From Candidatus Celerinatantimonas neptuna (GTDB taxonomy: Bacteria > Pseudomonadota > Gammaproteobacteria > Enterobacterales > Celerinatantimonadaceae), in the NCBI GenBank assembly GCA_911810475.1, contig OU461276.1, positions 2,357,501-2,421,500 on the forward strand: DNA of 64,000 bases, read 5' to 3'. The position numbers were made by a program, and so were the translations under genes. Positions 19,334 through 30,881 of this stretch are shown one piece after another. Numbering within the stretch: position 1 is the first letter of the stretch; the number at the start of each line of letters is the position of its first letter. The notes under the pieces were generated by a model. It was not told where the DNA came from, did no database searches, and saw only the letters and a program-made list of their open reading frames with translations.

Positions 19334-21931
19334 GTGTTAGAAGCATATCGTGAACATGTACAGGAGCGAGCCGATTTAGGGATTGTTCCGAAACCTCTTG
19401 ATGCCGAACAAGTCGCGGGACTGGTCGAGTTGCTTAAAAATCCACCTGTTGGTGAAGAAAGTGTTTTATTAGATTTATTGGAAAATCGAATTCCTCCTGG
19501 TGTTGATGAAGCCGCTTATGTAAAAGCTGGCTTTTTAGCTGCGATTGCTCAGAAGAAAGCACAATCTCCGCTGATTTCCGCTCAGAAGGCCACTCAATTG
19601 CTCGGAACAATGCAAGGTGGCTACAATATTGAACCGTTAATTTCTCTGCTTGATGATGAAGAGCTCGCTCCTTTAGCGGTTGAAGCGCTATCTCATACCC
19701 TGTTGATGTTTGACTCATTTTATGATGTCGAAGGAAAAGCTAAAGAAGGGAACCAATCTGCGCAGCAGGTTATGCAGAGCTGGGCTGATGCTGAGTGGTT
19801 TTTAAATAAACCTGAAATTGAAGAAAAAGTAACCCTGACAGTTTTTAAAGTTTCAGGTGAAACCAATACTGATGATTTATCTCCGGCACCAGACGCTTGG
19901 TCTCGTCCTGATATTCCACTGCATGCTCTGGCCATGTTGAAAAACCCAAGAGATGGTATTGAACCGGATAAGGTGGGTGATGTTGGCCCTATCAGTTTGA
20001 TTAATCAGCTTAAAGAGAAAGGTTATCCAGTGGCTTATGTCGGGGATGTTGTCGGTACTGGCTCATCTCGGAAATCAGCTACGAATTCAGTGCTCTGGCT
20101 TATGGGCGATGATATTCCTTATGTGCCAAATAAACGGGCTGGTGGTTATGTTTTTGGAGGTAAGATTGCCCCAATTTTCTTTAATACCATGGAAGATTCA
20201 GGTGCTATGCCAATTGAGTTTGATGTTTCGGCTCTTTCGACTGGTGATGTGATTGATGTTTATCCTTTTGAAGGGAAAGTGACGCATCACGATAGTGATG
20301 ATGTGTTGGCCACTTTCGAGCTTAAAACGGATATTATTCTTGATGAAGTCAGGGCTGGAGGGCGTATCCCTCTGATCATCGGTCGGGGGCTAACGGATCG
20401 TGCTCGTGAGTCACTGGGTCTTGAATCGAGTGATGTGTTCCGGCGACCTCAGGCTGTGGAAGCATCTGATAAAGGCTTTACCCTGGCCCAAAAAATGGTT
20501 GGTAAAGCCTGTGGTGTTGATGGAATTCGTCCTGGTCAATATTGCGAACCGAAGATGACAACGGTTGGTTCTCAGGACACTACAGGGCCAATGACTCGTG
20601 ATGAATTAAAAGATCTGGCTTGTTTAGGATTTACGGCCGACTTAACGATGCAGTCTTTTTGCCATACGGCAGCATATCCAAAACCTGTTGATGTTGAGAC
20701 ACATCATTCCTTGCCTGATTTCATTATGAATCGTGGTGGAGTTTCATTGCGACCGGGTGACGGGATTATTCATTCATGGCTGAATCGGATGTTGCTTCCT
20801 GATACGGTTGGTACAGGGGGGGATTCTCATACACGTTTCCCTATTGGGATCTCTTTCCCGGCTGGCTCTGGATTAGTTGCATTTGCGGCTGCAACTGGTG
20901 TGATGCCACTTGATATGCCTGAATCTGTTTTAGTTCGTTTTAAAGGGAAGATGCAACCTGGTATCACGCTGCGTGATCTGGTCCATGCAATTCCTTATCA
21001 GGCTATTCAGGAAGGTTTACTGACTGTTGAGAAACGTGGTAAGAAAAATATCTTTTCTGGCCTAATTATTGAAATTGAAGGTTTGCCTCAACTGAAAGTT
21101 GAACAGGCTTTTGAGCTTTCAGATGCAACGGCTGAACGATCAGCTGCTGGTTGTACTATCAAATTGGATAAAGAGCCGATTATTGAGTATTTGAACTCAA
21201 ATATTGTCATGCTTAAGTGGATGATTGCTCAAGGGTATGGTGACAGACGCACTATCGAGCGTCGAATTCAGGCCATGGAAGCGTTTGTAGCTGATCCTCA
21301 ATTAATGGAAGCAGATAAAGATGCCGAATATTCAGCGGTGATTGAAATCGATTTAGACTCGATTAAAGAGCCGATTTTATGTGCACCGAATGACCCAGAT
21401 GATGCTCGGTTACTTTCAGAAGTTGCTGGTGAAACGATTGATGAAGTCTTTATTGGTTCTTGTATGACCAATATCGGTCATTTTAGAGCAGCAGGTAAGT
21501 TACTTGATCAATTTAAAGATACTTTACCTACTAAATTATGGGTTGCTCCACCAACTAAAATGGACCAAAAACAGCTAATTGCTGAAGGGTACTATGGCAT
21601 ATTTGGCCGGGTTGGTGCGAGAACGGAAGTCCCTGGATGCTCTTTGTGTATGGGGAATCAGGCGCGTGTCGCAAGCAATTCGACAGTGGTTTCAACTTCG
21701 ACCCGGAATTTCCCAAACCGCTTAGGTGATGGTGCGAATGTTTATCTGGCCTCGGCAGAGTTGGCTGCAGTTGTGTCAATTTTAGGACGTTTACCAACAG
21801 TTGCTGAATATCTTGAGTATTCTAATAAGATTAATACGACAGCAGCTGATACATATCGGTATCTGAATTTCGATCAACTTGATGAATATACTGATAGTGC
21901 TAAAGATGTGATTATTCAGCAGGCTGTTTAA
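19334..21931 (+). CDS. acnB: Aconitate hydratase B
   Basis: AcnB is the main TCA-cycle aconitase, isomerising citrate to isocitrate via a 4Fe-4S cluster. In its apo form it also binds mRNA. The N-terminal HEAT-like domain (residues 1-160) and the relocated swivel domain (about 165-380, with [19 protein letters not shown]-type sequence) are characteristic of AcnB rather than AcnA. Cluster cysteines fit GSCMTNIGH and [10 protein letters not shown] near the C-terminus. The start is GTG at 19334, preceded by GAGGAG at eight-base spacing. The length, 865, equals the E. coli enzyme. Confidence 0.97.
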   Translation: MLEAYREHVQERADLGIVPKPLDAEQVAGLVELLKNPPVGEESVLLDLLENRIPPGVDEAAYVKAGFLAAIAQKKAQSPLISAQKATQLLGTMQGGYNIEPLISLLDDEELAPLAVEALSHTLLMFDSFYDVEGKAKEGNQSAQQVMQSWADAEWFLNKPEIEEKVTLTVFKVSGETNTDDLSPAPDAWSRPDIPLHALAMLKNPRDGIEPDKVGDVGPISLINQLKEKGYPVAYVGDVVGTGSSRKSATNSVLWLMGDDIPYVPNKRAGGYVFGGKIAPIFFNTMEDSGAMPIEFDVSALSTGDVIDVYPFEGKVTHHDSDDVLATFELKTDIILDEVRAGGRIPLIIGRGLTDRARESLGLESSDVFRRPQAVEASDKGFTLAQKMVGKACGVDGIRPGQYCEPKMTTVGSQDTTGPMTRDELKDLACLGFTADLTMQSFCHTAAYPKPVDVETHHSLPDFIMNRGGVSLRPGDGIIHSWLNRMLLPDTVGTGGDSHTRFPIGISFPAGSGLVAFAAATGVMPLDMPESVLVRFKGKMQPGITLRDLVHAIPYQAIQEGLLTVEKRGKKNIFSGLIIEIEGLPQLKVEQAFELSDATAERSAAGCTIKLDKEPIIEYLNSNIVMLKWMIAQGYGDRRTIERRIQAMEAFVADPQLMEADKDAEYSAVIEIDLDSIKEPILCAPNDPDDARLLSEVAGETIDEVFIGSCMTNIGHFRAAGKLLDQFKDTLPTKLWVAPPTKMDQKQLIAEGYYGIFGRVGARTEVPGCSLCMGNQARVASNSTVVSTSTRNFPNRLGDGANVYLASAELAAVVSILGRLPTVAEYLEYSNKINTTAADTYRYLNFDQLDEYTDSAKDVIIQQAV

Positions 21932-21950
21932 TCAATATATCGTTCTGTTT

Positions 21951-21980
21951 AAAGCCAGCTCTAACGTAGCTGGCTTTTTT
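21951..21980 (+). terminator. Terminator after acnB
   Basis: A perfect 10-bp stem, AAAGCCAGCT (21951-21960) with AGCTGGCTTT (21968-21977), runs into a T tract. Confidence 0.93.
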
Positions 21981-22214
21981 GTGGTAGATTTTCGCTTGTT
22001 TAACCTCAGTTCCGGGATAAGACGTCATGAATGAATTGCCATTTGTTCATGTTGTGTCAGGGCTGTGTTCGGATGCTAGATAAGCTGAGCTCAGGGCAAT
22101 TGTTCTATTACAGGCAAACGTATTCAACGTCGCATCCTAGCTTAATTCTTTATCGAACAGGCTTCTTTATTTTGAGCTGAGTTATTTAATCCATGATTAA
22201 AGGAAGCTGTTGTA

Positions 22215-22547
22215 GTGGATATTGAGTTGACTTATCGAGATGATGGGCAATTTCTCATTGATTGCGGTGATGTTCATCGGGCGTTGGCTCTATGGTTAGA
22301 GCAAAGTTGGTCTGAAACTTCATTTCAGGAGCAGCTGAATAAGGCGATGCAACCTGAGTATCTGCCGATATCTATTTCGGGACCAGAATTTTTTGCATAT
22401 ATTGATGAACAGGAAATTTTAGTATTTGCTAATAATGGAAGCGGGGAAGTTGATATAGACGAAGCCATTTACGAGATACAAGATGCCAGTGCAGCTTGTG
22501 GCTATGACGATTTCGTTCATTTGGTTAAATATATAATATCGGCATAA
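22215..22547 (+). CDS. yacL: UPF0231 (YacL) family protein
   Basis: This is a 110-residue acidic protein of unknown function. The family is small, cytoplasmic and usually found beside acnB, as here. The start is GTG at 22215 with AAAGGAAG about ten bases upstream. The sequence has the family pattern: an early WLEQSW block, a central SGPEFFAYIDEQEILVFAN-like beta hairpin, an acidic turn GEVDIDEA, and a final CGYDDFVHLVKY helix. Function cannot be stated; the name rests on the position and the weak but consistent match. Confidence 0.72.
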   Translation: MDIELTYRDDGQFLIDCGDVHRALALWLEQSWSETSFQEQLNKAMQPEYLPISISGPEFFAYIDEQEILVFANNGSGEVDIDEAIYEIQDASAACGYDDFVHLVKYIISA

Positions 22548-22824
22548 ATATCGTTCTTAAAGCTATTTTTTGAGCAAAAATCAATTATTGAAGATAAATC
22601 GTTTCTAATCTGCGCTGAAATAGGGCAAGGATCAGATTTTACCTGAAATAAAAGACACTTTTGGTGCAATTCATAAAAGGCGATGCCCCAGTTTGAGGCG
22701 ATATAAACAAAGAAATGCATACGGATAATTTAACTCATTGATTTTTATAAATATTATTTTTTTGGCATGAGAGTTGTTAAGATAACTTGGAAACATGACA
22801 AGATTTTACTCGGAGGAAGGTCAG

Positions 22825-23163
22825 ATGAAACTCGTTAGTGCAATTATCAAACCTTTTAAGTTAGACGATGTTCGTGAGGCCATCGCAGAGGTCGGCGTTG
22901 AAGGATTAACGGTATCAGAGGTCAAGGGTTTCGGTCGCCAGAAAGGACATACTGAGCTGTATCGTGGTGCTGAATATCAGGTTGATTTTTTACCTAAGGT
23001 TAAATTAGAAATTGCTGCTCAAGATAGCGATGTAGATCGCATTATTGAAGCAATTACCAGTGCAGCTTATACAGGGAAAATTGGTGACGGTAAAATTTTT
23101 GTTTATGACCTGAGTAACGTGATCCGCATCCGAACCGGTGAAGTTGACGACGAAGCGATCTAA
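22825..23163 (+). CDS. glnB: Nitrogen regulatory protein P-II
   Basis: This trimeric signal protein senses 2-oxoglutarate and ATP/ADP and reports nitrogen state to GlnD, GlnE and NtrB. The T-loop has the uridylylation site Tyr51 in ELYRGAEY, and the ATP-binding C-region [10 protein letters not shown] is intact. Position 54 is Asp, as in E. coli GlnB, where GlnK has Asn. The N-terminus ([13 protein letters not shown]) and AAYTGKIG look more like GlnK. No amtB follows, so I favour the GlnB role. The ATG at 22825 has CGGAGGAAG upstream. Confidence 0.9.
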   Translation: MKLVSAIIKPFKLDDVREAIAEVGVEGLTVSEVKGFGRQKGHTELYRGAEYQVDFLPKVKLEIAAQDSDVDRIIEAITSAAYTGKIGDGKIFVYDLSNVIRIRTGEVDDEAI

Positions 23164-23217
23164 TATGAATGAACGGGCCTTGAATGTTGCAAAAAAGGCC
23201 GGATAGCGTGAAATAAG

Positions 23218-23244
23218 TCATTCAAGGCATTATGCCTTGAATGA
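23218..23244. terminator. Hairpin between convergent glnB and argR
   Basis: TCATTCAAGGCAT (23218-23230) and ATGCCTTGAATGA (23232-23244) form a perfect 13-bp palindrome with a one-base centre. It lies between two convergent genes. There is no T run; as RNA it could act as a bidirectional 3'-end structure. Confidence 0.5.
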
Positions 23245-23254
23245 ACAACATGTG

Positions 23255-23746
23255 CTACTGTTCAGGATAACGAATCGTATTATGTTCGAATAATTCCAGA
23301 ATCGAAGTGTGAAGAGTTTGAATTTCCATATCACGTGTTGGCGTAATGAATATTGTGTCATCTCCTGCGATTGTTCCAAGGATCCCTTCCGCTTTACCCA
23401 GAGAATCAAGTAACCGAGCAATTAATTGTGCTGCACCGGGACTGGTCTGAATGACAATTAATGCATCATTGTAATCAATGCCTCTGACCAGATTTTTTAA
23501 TGGACTTGTTGCAGTAGGAACGCCTAGTTCTGCCGGGAGACAATAGACCATCTCCATTTTCGCATTTCGGGTGCGAACTGCGCCAAATTTCGACAGCATT
23601 CTGGAGACTTTCGACTGATTGATATTTTTAAACCCCAATTCTTGCAACGCTGCAACAATTTCGGCTTGTGAACCAAAACGTTCTTCATTAAGTAGCGCTT
23701 TGAAAGATTGGACTAAATGTTCTTGTCGATCGCTATTACTCTTCAT
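23255..23746 (-). CDS. argR: Arginine repressor ArgR
   Basis: ArgR is the hexameric arginine-dependent repressor of arginine biosynthesis and transport genes. The N-terminal winged helix holds [30 protein letters not shown]-type sequence (about residues 25-54). The C-terminal domain carries the arginine-binding and trimer motifs, [22 protein letters not shown] and [13 protein letters not shown]. The 163 residues exceed E. coli ArgR (156) slightly. It is on the strand opposite to mdh, the usual argR-mdh neighbourhood, with one extra gene between. Confidence 0.95.
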   Translation of the reverse strand: MKSNSDRQEHLVQSFKALLNEERFGSQAEIVAALQELGFKNINQSKVSRMLSKFGAVRTRNAKMEMVYCLPAELGVPTATSPLKNLVRGIDYNDALIVIQTSPGAAQLIARLLDSLGKAEGILGTIAGDDTIFITPTRDMEIQTLHTSILELFEHNTIRYPEQ

Positions 23747-24316
23747 AATTGTAACTCAGATGGTCATAATGGATATAGCTTTTTCGGGCCGGCGTACTTT
23801 TTTACTGAATGAGTTTAACTCAATGGGCATTAAATGCGTTACGAGCTATGCTGCTTTGTATTCTAAGTGAAAAGCTTCTATAAAGCACATTGAAAAGAAT
23901 TAATTCGCTAACATCATAATCTTCACTGCTTTATTCTGAGTATCACTTATCAGACTAAGTACCGCTTTTCATAATTTATCTATTAGTTATTACTCTTATA
24001 AAAAGGCTTACCAAAACCGAAATACGGAGCTTACTTTAAGCATAAAAAATACATATAAATTCAATTATACGTTAGGAAAAGGAATTATCGCAAACTTATC
24101 CATTCGCCTGTTTGCCATATTGCATGATGAAATAGAGATGTGAGCTAAGATATCTTTTATAGATGCGACCAGTTTATCTTTGACTATGTACTCTTATTAA
24201 AGAGTAAATGAATAAGGATGTAAAATCGGTATTTTTAATGTTTGGCGTAACATTAAAGGATTGTTAATATGTCTACTGTTATGCGGTGAATCAAGGTAAG
24301 TTTCAAGGGGATATTA
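23747..24316. other. argR to binding-protein intergenic region
   Basis: 570 bases with no gene seen. It must contain the divergent promoters. One sequence resembling an ARG box is listed separately. Confidence 0.5.
24050..24063. promoter_or_regulatory. Possible ARG box
   Basis: TACATATAAATTCA matches the ArgR core TGAAT-WWWW-ATTCA with one perfect half (ATTCA), an AT spacer and three of five bases in the other half. It is about 255 bases before the arginine-binding-like gene. ArgR normally needs two boxes about 3 bp apart, and I do not see a good partner. Confidence 0.3.
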
Positions 24317-25078
24317 ATGCGGTTATTTCGGCTTGGGACCGTTATGTTGTTGTTGATAAGTAGTTATTCATTTGCAGGTGGTGTTATTCGATTTGCAACA
24401 GAAGCATCTTATCCGCCTTTCGAGTCAATAAATAAGGATCATCAGTTTGTTGGATTTGATATTGATTTGGCTCGAGCTATATGTTCAAAGATGAATAAGC
24501 ATTGTGTTTTTTCTCATCAACCATTTGATAGTTTATTAGCGAGTATTGAATTTGGTCGCTATGATGCGGCTATCTCTGCATTAGATATTACACCTGATCG
24601 TTTGAAGCAGGTCGCTTTTTCCCGACCTTATTTATTCAATGGTGCGGTTTTTCTTGTTCATAAAAACCGCTTTGAGCATCAGAGGGATCTTTATCGGGGT
24701 GTGATTGCTGTTCAAAATGGTTCAACGCAGCAGAAATATCTCTTAGATCGTTTTGTCGAAAGAGGCGCAACTGTTGTTCCTTATGCAAGTTACCAGATGG
24801 CTCTAAATGACTTAGCTCATCATAAAGTTGATTCGGTATTTGTCGATCAGGCTGTCGCTATGGATTGGTTAAAAAAACACCCGTCATTTACAATATTGGG
24901 CTGGGATATTGTAAATAAAAAATATTTTGGTGACGGTTTAGGGATTGCGGTAAGAAAAGGCAATAAACAACTGGTCAGGCAGATCAATTCTGCTCTTAAA
25001 TCTATTAAAGCTTCCGGTGTTTACCAAAAAATTTATCAGAAATATTTTGTAGCAGGTGTTTCAATTTCTCAGTCATGA
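24317..25078 (+). CDS. Periplasmic amino-acid binding protein, ArtJ-like
   Basis: This is a family 3 extracellular solute-binding protein of 253 residues with a clear signal peptide (about residues 1-20, ending SYSFAGG). The mature part opens IRFATEASYPPFES and has the family motif GFDIDLARAICSKM with CVFSHQPFDSLLASIEFGRYDA-like sequence after it. This is the pattern of arginine-binding ArtJ/ArtI. The gene stands alone, with no permease or ATPase beside it, so it must use a transporter encoded elsewhere. Its place beside argR supports arginine or a basic amino acid as ligand. Confidence 0.82.
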   Translation: MRLFRLGTVMLLLISSYSFAGGVIRFATEASYPPFESINKDHQFVGFDIDLARAICSKMNKHCVFSHQPFDSLLASIEFGRYDAAISALDITPDRLKQVAFSRPYLFNGAVFLVHKNRFEHQRDLYRGVIAVQNGSTQQKYLLDRFVERGATVVPYASYQMALNDLAHHKVDSVFVDQAVAMDWLKKHPSFTILGWDIVNKKYFGDGLGIAVRKGNKQLVRQINSALKSIKASGVYQKIYQKYFVAGVSISQS

Positions 25079-25259
25079 TTTGATGGTGCGTTTTTTTAAG
25101 GCTGCTTACTGGGTCGGCGGCGCTTTGTGATTTTTTGCTTTTTATTGGGTTCTATTCAGTGATCTCATTAGCATTTTACTTTTTTTGTTATCAACATGTT
25201 CAATTCTTGTGCTAAATATTCTAGTAGTGAAGTCATATTTCTATGATTGGAGATCCTGT

Positions 25260-26186
25260 ATGAAAGTAGCAGTCCTTGGTGCCGCTGGCGGTATTGGTCA
25301 GGCATTATCATTGATGTTGAAGAATCGACTCCCTGGGAATTCACGGTTGGCATTATATGACATTGCTCCTATGACGCCGGGGATTGCTGTTGATTTGAGT
25401 CATATTCCTACACATGTTCGGGTTAAAGGTTTTGCAGGTGATGACCCGACTGAGGCATTAGAAGGTGCTGATGTTGTGATGATTAGTGCGGGGTTGCCTC
25501 GCAAGCCAGGTATGGACCGAGCTGATCTTTTACATATCAACGCGGACATTATTAAACATTTAGTAGCGAACGTCGCCAAAGTTTGTCCGGATGCATGTGT
25601 GGCAATCATTACGAACCCAGTGAATAGTATGGTTCCGATTGCCCGGGCTATTTTGAAAAAACATGGCGTTTATAATCCGGCTAAGTTATTCGGTGTGACG
25701 ACACTTGATGTCACGCGGGCAAAAACATTTGTTGGGGAGCTGAAATCGGTCGACCCCACTCCGCTTCGTATTAAAGTTGTTGGTGGGCACAGTGGGGTTA
25801 CGATTTTACCTATTTTGTCTCAACTTGATCTTGACTTTAGCGATGAAGAGGCCAAATTTTTAACACACCGGATCAGAAATGCGGGAACCGAAGTGGTTGA
25901 TGCGAAGGCCGGCGGTGGTTCGGCAACTCTTTCGATGGGGCAGGCTGCCGGTGCCTTTTGTTTAAAACTGGTTAGGGGATTGCTGGGCGAGCCATCGGTT
26001 GATGTGTGTGCTTATGTTGATGATGGTGGGCAATATGCTGGATTTTTCGCTTTACCTGTTCAGTTGGGAAGTGCCGGAATTGAAAAAATATTACCTATTG
26101 GGCCTTTGAGTGATTATGAACAGACTCAGATGGAACAGATGCTTCCGACATTAATTACAGAAATTGACCATGCAGATGAGCTTTGA
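25260..26186 (+). CDS. mdh: Malate dehydrogenase
   Basis: This enzyme oxidises malate to oxaloacetate with NAD+ in the TCA cycle. The N-terminal Rossmann motif is [10 protein letters not shown] at residues 7-16. The substrate arginine loop is [13 protein letters not shown], the NAD/substrate contact is [10 protein letters not shown], and the catalytic His is in [10 protein letters not shown]. The ATG at 25260 is chosen because GGAG lies seven bases upstream and the protein then starts at the Rossmann strand like E. coli Mdh. The length is 308 residues (312 in E. coli). Confidence 0.96.
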   Translation: MKVAVLGAAGGIGQALSLMLKNRLPGNSRLALYDIAPMTPGIAVDLSHIPTHVRVKGFAGDDPTEALEGADVVMISAGLPRKPGMDRADLLHINADIIKHLVANVAKVCPDACVAIITNPVNSMVPIARAILKKHGVYNPAKLFGVTTLDVTRAKTFVGELKSVDPTPLRIKVVGGHSGVTILPILSQLDLDFSDEEAKFLTHRIRNAGTEVVDAKAGGGSATLSMGQAAGAFCLKLVRGLLGEPSVDVCAYVDDGGQYAGFFALPVQLGSAGIEKILPIGPLSDYEQTQMEQMLPTLITEIDHADEL

Positions 26187-26244
26187 TGCAATATAAGTGT
26201 AAAACATTATAGTTTTTTTTATATCAGTCGATAATGGTTTAGAC

Positions 26245-26979
26245 GTGGGTTATCTGGATGGGAAAGTGATCATTCGCTTATTTGGGGTAGCATTTTTATG
26301 GGGGATTATTTCATTGCCAGTGTTTTGCGCTGAAAAAACAGCTGTACCGGCAATGAAAGTCACCCCTATCGAAAATTCAGCTTCTAAGAAAAATACCACT
26401 ACAGAAGTTACCCATACCAACCTACATCCGGTTCAAATTTATACGCAAGATGAGTTAATTGGTTGGATCAATAAGAATGAGCATCTGGCCAGAGTGAAAG
26501 CGGATGATTGTCAGTTGGTTCAGGATATTAAAGTTCGTGCTGAAAAAATTGATATTCCTGCATATCAATTTTTATGGGGAGATATGTTGGCGTGGGGGGT
26601 TTGTGTCCCTAAAGATGCCGAACTTGGTGTCCATTTCATGTGGCAGGCTGCTCATCAGGGCCTTCCGGCAGCTTTAGAACAATTGGGTCGCTATTATTAT
26701 AAAGGGATTTTAGTACAAAAGAATCAACAGCGTGCGATTCAACTATTAAGGGAGTCGGCCAGTCTGGGGTTTGTTAAAGCCAGGATTGAGTATGTTCAGA
26801 TGCTTGCGAAAGGCTATGGAAGTCCGTACGATTATCAGCAAGCTTATCAGTGGTTACAGAACTCGATTATTGGCGATAAACAACAACATCAAAAGGCTCA
26901 GATATTACTTGCTTCACTGGCTAAACGGATGCCTCCTGATGTTGTAGCTAAAGCAAAGGCAACACGTCCGGGGTATTAA
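26245..26979 (+). CDS. motX: Sodium-type polar flagellar motor protein MotX
   Basis: MotX is a periplasmic Sel1-repeat protein that forms the T-ring of sodium-driven polar flagella with MotY and helps hold the PomAB stator. The N-terminus has a signal peptide (residues 1-29, ending PVFCA). The mature part has the MotX core HLARVKADDCQLVQDI, AYQFLWGDMLAWGVCV, then Sel1-type repeats (GLPAALEQLGRYYYKG; GYGSPYDYQQAYQWL). In Vibrio motX is also next to rnr. The start is GTG at 26245, with a poor ribosome site. No other flagellar gene is in the window. Confidence 0.86.
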   Translation: MGYLDGKVIIRLFGVAFLWGIISLPVFCAEKTAVPAMKVTPIENSASKKNTTTEVTHTNLHPVQIYTQDELIGWINKNEHLARVKADDCQLVQDIKVRAEKIDIPAYQFLWGDMLAWGVCVPKDAELGVHFMWQAAHQGLPAALEQLGRYYYKGILVQKNQQRAIQLLRESASLGFVKARIEYVQMLAKGYGSPYDYQQAYQWLQNSIIGDKQQHQKAQILLASLAKRMPPDVVAKAKATRPGY

Positions 26980-27074
26980 GTCTCGAATATTAATAAGTGG
27001 CTTGTGACCGAAATAAGCTTTACCATAAAGGAAGCAACCTGCTGATTTCAGGCAGGATAACGAAAGGTTAAATT

Positions 27075-29411
27075 ATGCCCACTGACGACATATCTGTCGA
27101 TTTTCCTTCAATCATTTTTGATTATGTTTCAAAGCAGACTGCTCCGGTGACGATTGAGCAGTTACTTTCTACTATATCGGTCAGTACCCAGGAAATACAG
27201 CCTTATCTGGATGAATTACTTGAACAGGGGCAGATTATTCTGACTCGCAGACAGGCCTATACACTACCAAAGCGTTTGGGATTGGTGGTCGGCGAGCTGA
27301 TTGGCCATCGTGATGGTTATGGGTTTATCCGTACGATGGATAAATCTGATGATCTTTTTATTCCTGAGCGAAAATTAAACGGTGCTTTTCATGGCGATAG
27401 AGTCTTAGTGGCTCCGGGGAGTATTGATAAACGAGGTCGACAAGAGGCTCGTGTGATGAAAATTCTTCGGGCGTCTCAAGAAGAAGTCGTCGGGCGTTTT
27501 TTCCGGGAAGGGCAAATAGCTTTTGTCGTTCCTGATGATAATCGGCTAACCTGCCATATTTCTATCGATGAACAATTGACCCATGGCGCCAGACAAGGGC
27601 AGGTTGTTGTTGTCAAGCGAGTGGGGCGTAAGAGAGACTCAGGACAGATAAAAGGGCAAATTCTTGAAGTTCTGGGTGAGACAATGGATCCGGGTATGGA
27701 AGTCGCTATGGCGCTAAGAGGCCATGATCTTCCGCATCAATGGTCTACGTCGATTAAAAAAGCGGTTGCCAAGTTACCTGAGACCATGGCAGAGGAAGAC
27801 TATTCTGGGCGAGTTGATATTCGGGAGTTACCATTGGTGACTATTGATGGTGAAGATGCCCGTGATTTTGATGATGCTGTTTACTGTGAGACTAAAAAAT
27901 CAGGAGGATGGCGATTATGGGTCGCTATTGCGGATGTCTCATATTATGTTCGTCCAGATAGTGCATTAGATCGTGAAGCATTGAATCGCGGGACATCCGT
28001 CTATTTCCCCGATCAGGTCATTCCAATGCTGCCAGAGAAGCTGTCAAATGGATTATGTTCACTTAATCCATCCGTTGATCGGGCATGTTTAGTGTGTGAA
28101 ATGACTGTTTCAAAGGCAGGGCGATTATCCGGGTATAAATTTTATCCTGCAGTTATGCATTCCCATGCCCGGCTAACATATAACAAAGTCGCTGCTATTT
28201 TAGATGGCGATGAATTATTGCGTGAGCATTATCGGGAACAAGTCCCTCATTTGGAAGAGCTACATTGTCTGTATCAGTCATTAAAAGATGCCAGGGCAGT
28301 ACGTGGCGGTATTGAGCTTGAAACGCAGGAAGCCCGGTTTATTTTTAATGCTCAGCGTAAGATTGAGCAAATTGTTCCATTAGTTCGTAATGATGCACAT
28401 AAAATCATTGAAGAATGTATGATTCAGGCGAATGTGGCTGCTGCGAGGTTTGTTCAGCAACATAAAGCTCCTATTCTTTTCCGTGTTCATGATCGTCCTA
28501 GTCAGGAGCGGTTGACTACTTTTCGCAGTTTTCTCTCTGAGCTGGGGCTCTCATTAGATGGTGGAGACGAAGCTGAACCGAAAGACTATTTCACGTTAGT
28601 TGAAAAAATTCAGCAGCGTGAAGATAAAGAACTGATCCAGACGATGCTACTTCGATCTATGATGCAGGCTGTGTATCAGCCTGATAATATCGGGCACTTT
28701 GGTCTGGCATTAACAAGTTATGCTCATTTCACATCTCCAATTCGTCGTTATCCTGATTTATTACTGCATCGGGTGATTAAATATTTACTGGTGAAAGAAC
28801 AGGGTGAACAGTCACAGCGTTGGACGACTAATGGTGGTTATCACTATTTGTTTGATGAGATGGAACAGTTGGGTGAGCATTGTTCAATGACCGAAAGGCG
28901 AGCAGATGATGCTACCCGTGAAGTCGCTGATAAACTCAAGTGTGAGTTTATGCTGGATCATGTCGGGGAAACCTGCGACGGAACGATTGCTGCGGTAACT
29001 GGTTTTGGGTTGTTTGTCCGGTTAGATGAGCTTCATATTGATGGACTGGTTCATATCAGTAATCTGGGACGTGATTATTTTGAATATGATGCGCCTCGCC
29101 AAATGCTGATCGGTCGGGCGAGCGGGCAACGATATCGTATTGGTGAGAGTTTACAGGTGAAGGTTGCTTCAGTCAGTATTGATGAACGAAAGATCGATTT
29201 AGTTCTTGCGAGTACACCAGTTAAGCGTCGCATAAAAAGAAAACCCACAAAGTTAAAATCTGAGTTATCTCCTGTTAAGTCAGATTCGAAGAAGGAAGAA
29301 ACAGATAAAAAGAAAAAAGTTTCAGCGCCGCGAAAATCGCCTAAAAAGAAACGAAAGAGCAGGCCGGGAAAGAAAGAGCGGGCAAAATTAAAAAAAGGAT
29401 CCAAAGCATAA
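27075..29411 (+). CDS. rnr: Ribonuclease R
   Basis: RNase R is a processive 3'-to-5' exoribonuclease that degrades structured RNA and works in rRNA quality control and tmRNA tagging. Domains in order: a winged-helix N-terminus (1-75), two cold-shock domains (about 80-225), the RNB catalytic domain with the metal-binding [15 protein letters not shown] near 258-272, an S1 domain (about 645-720) and a Lys-rich tail from about 725. The tail is very basic ([13 protein letters not shown]). The length of 778 is slightly short of E. coli (813). rlmB begins 4 bases after it. Confidence 0.96.
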   Translation: MPTDDISVDFPSIIFDYVSKQTAPVTIEQLLSTISVSTQEIQPYLDELLEQGQIILTRRQAYTLPKRLGLVVGELIGHRDGYGFIRTMDKSDDLFIPERKLNGAFHGDRVLVAPGSIDKRGRQEARVMKILRASQEEVVGRFFREGQIAFVVPDDNRLTCHISIDEQLTHGARQGQVVVVKRVGRKRDSGQIKGQILEVLGETMDPGMEVAMALRGHDLPHQWSTSIKKAVAKLPETMAEEDYSGRVDIRELPLVTIDGEDARDFDDAVYCETKKSGGWRLWVAIADVSYYVRPDSALDREALNRGTSVYFPDQVIPMLPEKLSNGLCSLNPSVDRACLVCEMTVSKAGRLSGYKFYPAVMHSHARLTYNKVAAILDGDELLREHYREQVPHLEELHCLYQSLKDARAVRGGIELETQEARFIFNAQRKIEQIVPLVRNDAHKIIEECMIQANVAAARFVQQHKAPILFRVHDRPSQERLTTFRSFLSELGLSLDGGDEAEPKDYFTLVEKIQQREDKELIQTMLLRSMMQAVYQPDNIGHFGLALTSYAHFTSPIRRYPDLLLHRVIKYLLVKEQGEQSQRWTTNGGYHYLFDEMEQLGEHCSMTERRADDATREVADKLKCEFMLDHVGETCDGTIAAVTGFGLFVRLDELHIDGLVHISNLGRDYFEYDAPRQMLIGRASGQRYRIGESLQVKVASVSIDERKIDLVLASTPVKRRIKRKPTKLKSELSPVKSDSKKEETDKKKKVSAPRKSPKKKRKSRPGKKERAKLKKGSKA

Positions 29412-29415
29412 TTGT

Positions 29416-30159
29416 ATGAGTAGCCCATATTATATTTTTGGCTTGCATAGTGTGCAGGCTATATTAGAACATCATCCGGAACGAGTCATTGAATTGGCTG
29501 TATTACAGGGCCGAGATGATCACCGAATTGATCAGATTTTATCATTAGCTGCGCGAATGGGGCTAAGTGTACAAAGAATGAAGCGTAAAGTTTTGGATGA
29601 ACGGGTCAATGATACACATCATCAAGGGGTCATTGCAAAAGTCAAAACGGCTCCAATGTTTACCGAGCGCGATTTACCTGAATTACTTAAGGTCCATCAT
29701 CAGGCACCGCTATTACTGGTTTTAGATGGCGTGACGGATCCACATAATCTGGGGGCATGTCTGCGTAATGCGGATGCAGCGGGGGCCGTTGCAGTGATTG
29801 TTCCTAAAGATAAATCTGCTTCTTTATCAGCCGTTGTGCGAAAAGTGGCTGTCGGGGCCGCGGAGACAGTTCCGTTTGTATCGGTGACCAATTTGACCCG
29901 ATGCCTTAAAGAATTACAGGAGTTGGGTATTTGGGTCGTAGGTACCGCGGGTGAAGCGGAACAGCTCATTTATGACTGTAAATTGACCGGACCTCTGGCT
30001 TTGGTGATGGGGGCTGAAGGTAAAGGGATGCGTCGTTTGACGAAAGAAACATGCGATGAACTTGTCAAATTACCGATGTCCGGGAGTGTGTCAAGTTTGA
30101 ATGTGTCTGTAGCTGCTGGGATTAGTCTTTTTGAAGCTGTGCGGCAACGTCGCGGGTAG
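29416..30159 (+). CDS. rlmB: 23S rRNA (guanosine-2'-O-)-methyltransferase RlmB
   Basis: RlmB is a SPOUT-fold enzyme that methylates the ribose of G2251 in the P-loop of 23S rRNA. The N-terminal substrate-binding domain opens with [18 protein letters not shown]. The SPOUT motifs are [16 protein letters not shown] (motif 1, near 112), [12 protein letters not shown] (motif 2, near 195) and [15 protein letters not shown] (motif 3, near 225). The 247-residue length is normal. The rnr-rlmB-rpsF order is the usual one. Confidence 0.95.
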   Translation: MSSPYYIFGLHSVQAILEHHPERVIELAVLQGRDDHRIDQILSLAARMGLSVQRMKRKVLDERVNDTHHQGVIAKVKTAPMFTERDLPELLKVHHQAPLLLVLDGVTDPHNLGACLRNADAAGAVAVIVPKDKSASLSAVVRKVAVGAAETVPFVSVTNLTRCLKELQELGIWVVGTAGEAEQLIYDCKLTGPLALVMGAEGKGMRRLTKETCDELVKLPMSGSVSSLNVSVAAGISLFEAVRQRRG

Positions 30160-30444
30160 TCTGGTTCTCTATGGAGTGATTTAGACTCGTTTTGGACTTT
30201 GTTGTAGTCGATTAAGTTAGATCGCCAGGTCTTATTGTTCTCACCTCGCCCAAAACGTGTTTAATCTGATTGAATTTTATCCTGTCAAAGGTAAGCATCT
30301 CTTAAGATTCGGGGCGTAAAGTATTGCGTCATAATTGAGATTTGTGTAGAATTTGCGCCCTCAAAACAGTCATATCTATTTCGTTCCTTGCCTCCGCGCG
30401 TTGGACTGTACGCAGAGAGAGGCTATAACCCGTAAGGAGCAATC

Positions 30445-30879
30445 ATGCGTCATTACGAAATCGTATTTATGGTTCATCCGGACCAAAGCGAACAAGTTCC
30501 AGGTATGATCGAGCGTTACACTGGAATTATTGAAGGCCATGAAGGCAAGATCCACCGTCTGGAAGATTGGGGCCGTCGTCAACTGGCTTATCCAATCGAA
30601 AAACTACACAAAGCGCATTATGTTCTGATGAACATTGAAGCGACTGCCGAAGTTATCGATGAACTGGAACATGCTTTCCGTTTCAACGATGCAGTTATCC
30701 GTAACATGATCATGCGTAAAAAACATGCCGAAACCGAAGTTTCTCCGATTGTTAAAGCAAAAGAAGAACGTCCGGCTCGTCGTGAGCATTCTTCAGCTCA
30801 GACTGAAGAAACAGCTAAAGCAAGTGCTGCTCCTGCTGAAAATGCAGAACCAGCTGAGCAGAGCGCAACTGAAGAGTAA
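30445..30879 (+). CDS. rpsF: 30S ribosomal protein S6
   Basis: S6 binds the central domain of 16S rRNA with S18. The sequence starts [20 protein letters not shown] and has [21 protein letters not shown], both diagnostic. The Ala/Glu-rich tail after residue 100 ([19 protein letters not shown]-like) is about 12 residues longer than in E. coli; the S6 tail carries poly-glutamate in that species and varies between genera. TAAGGAG lies eight bases before the ATG. It begins the rpsF-priB-rpsR-rplI operon. Confidence 0.97.
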   Translation: MRHYEIVFMVHPDQSEQVPGMIERYTGIIEGHEGKIHRLEDWGRRQLAYPIEKLHKAHYVLMNIEATAEVIDELEHAFRFNDAVIRNMIMRKKHAETEVSPIVKAKEERPARREHSSAQTEETAKASAAPAENAEPAEQSATEE

Positions 30880-30881
30880 TT

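Noticed and set aside
23800-23835. TGAATGAGTTTAACTCA as an ARG box before argR
   Set aside because: Only one half resembles the ArgR consensus and the spacer is wrong; it is better seen as a chance palindrome.
29075-29428. 117-codon frame on the minus strand at the end of rnr
   Set aside because: It is Phe-rich because it is antisense to the Lys-rich tail of RNase R; no signal of its own.
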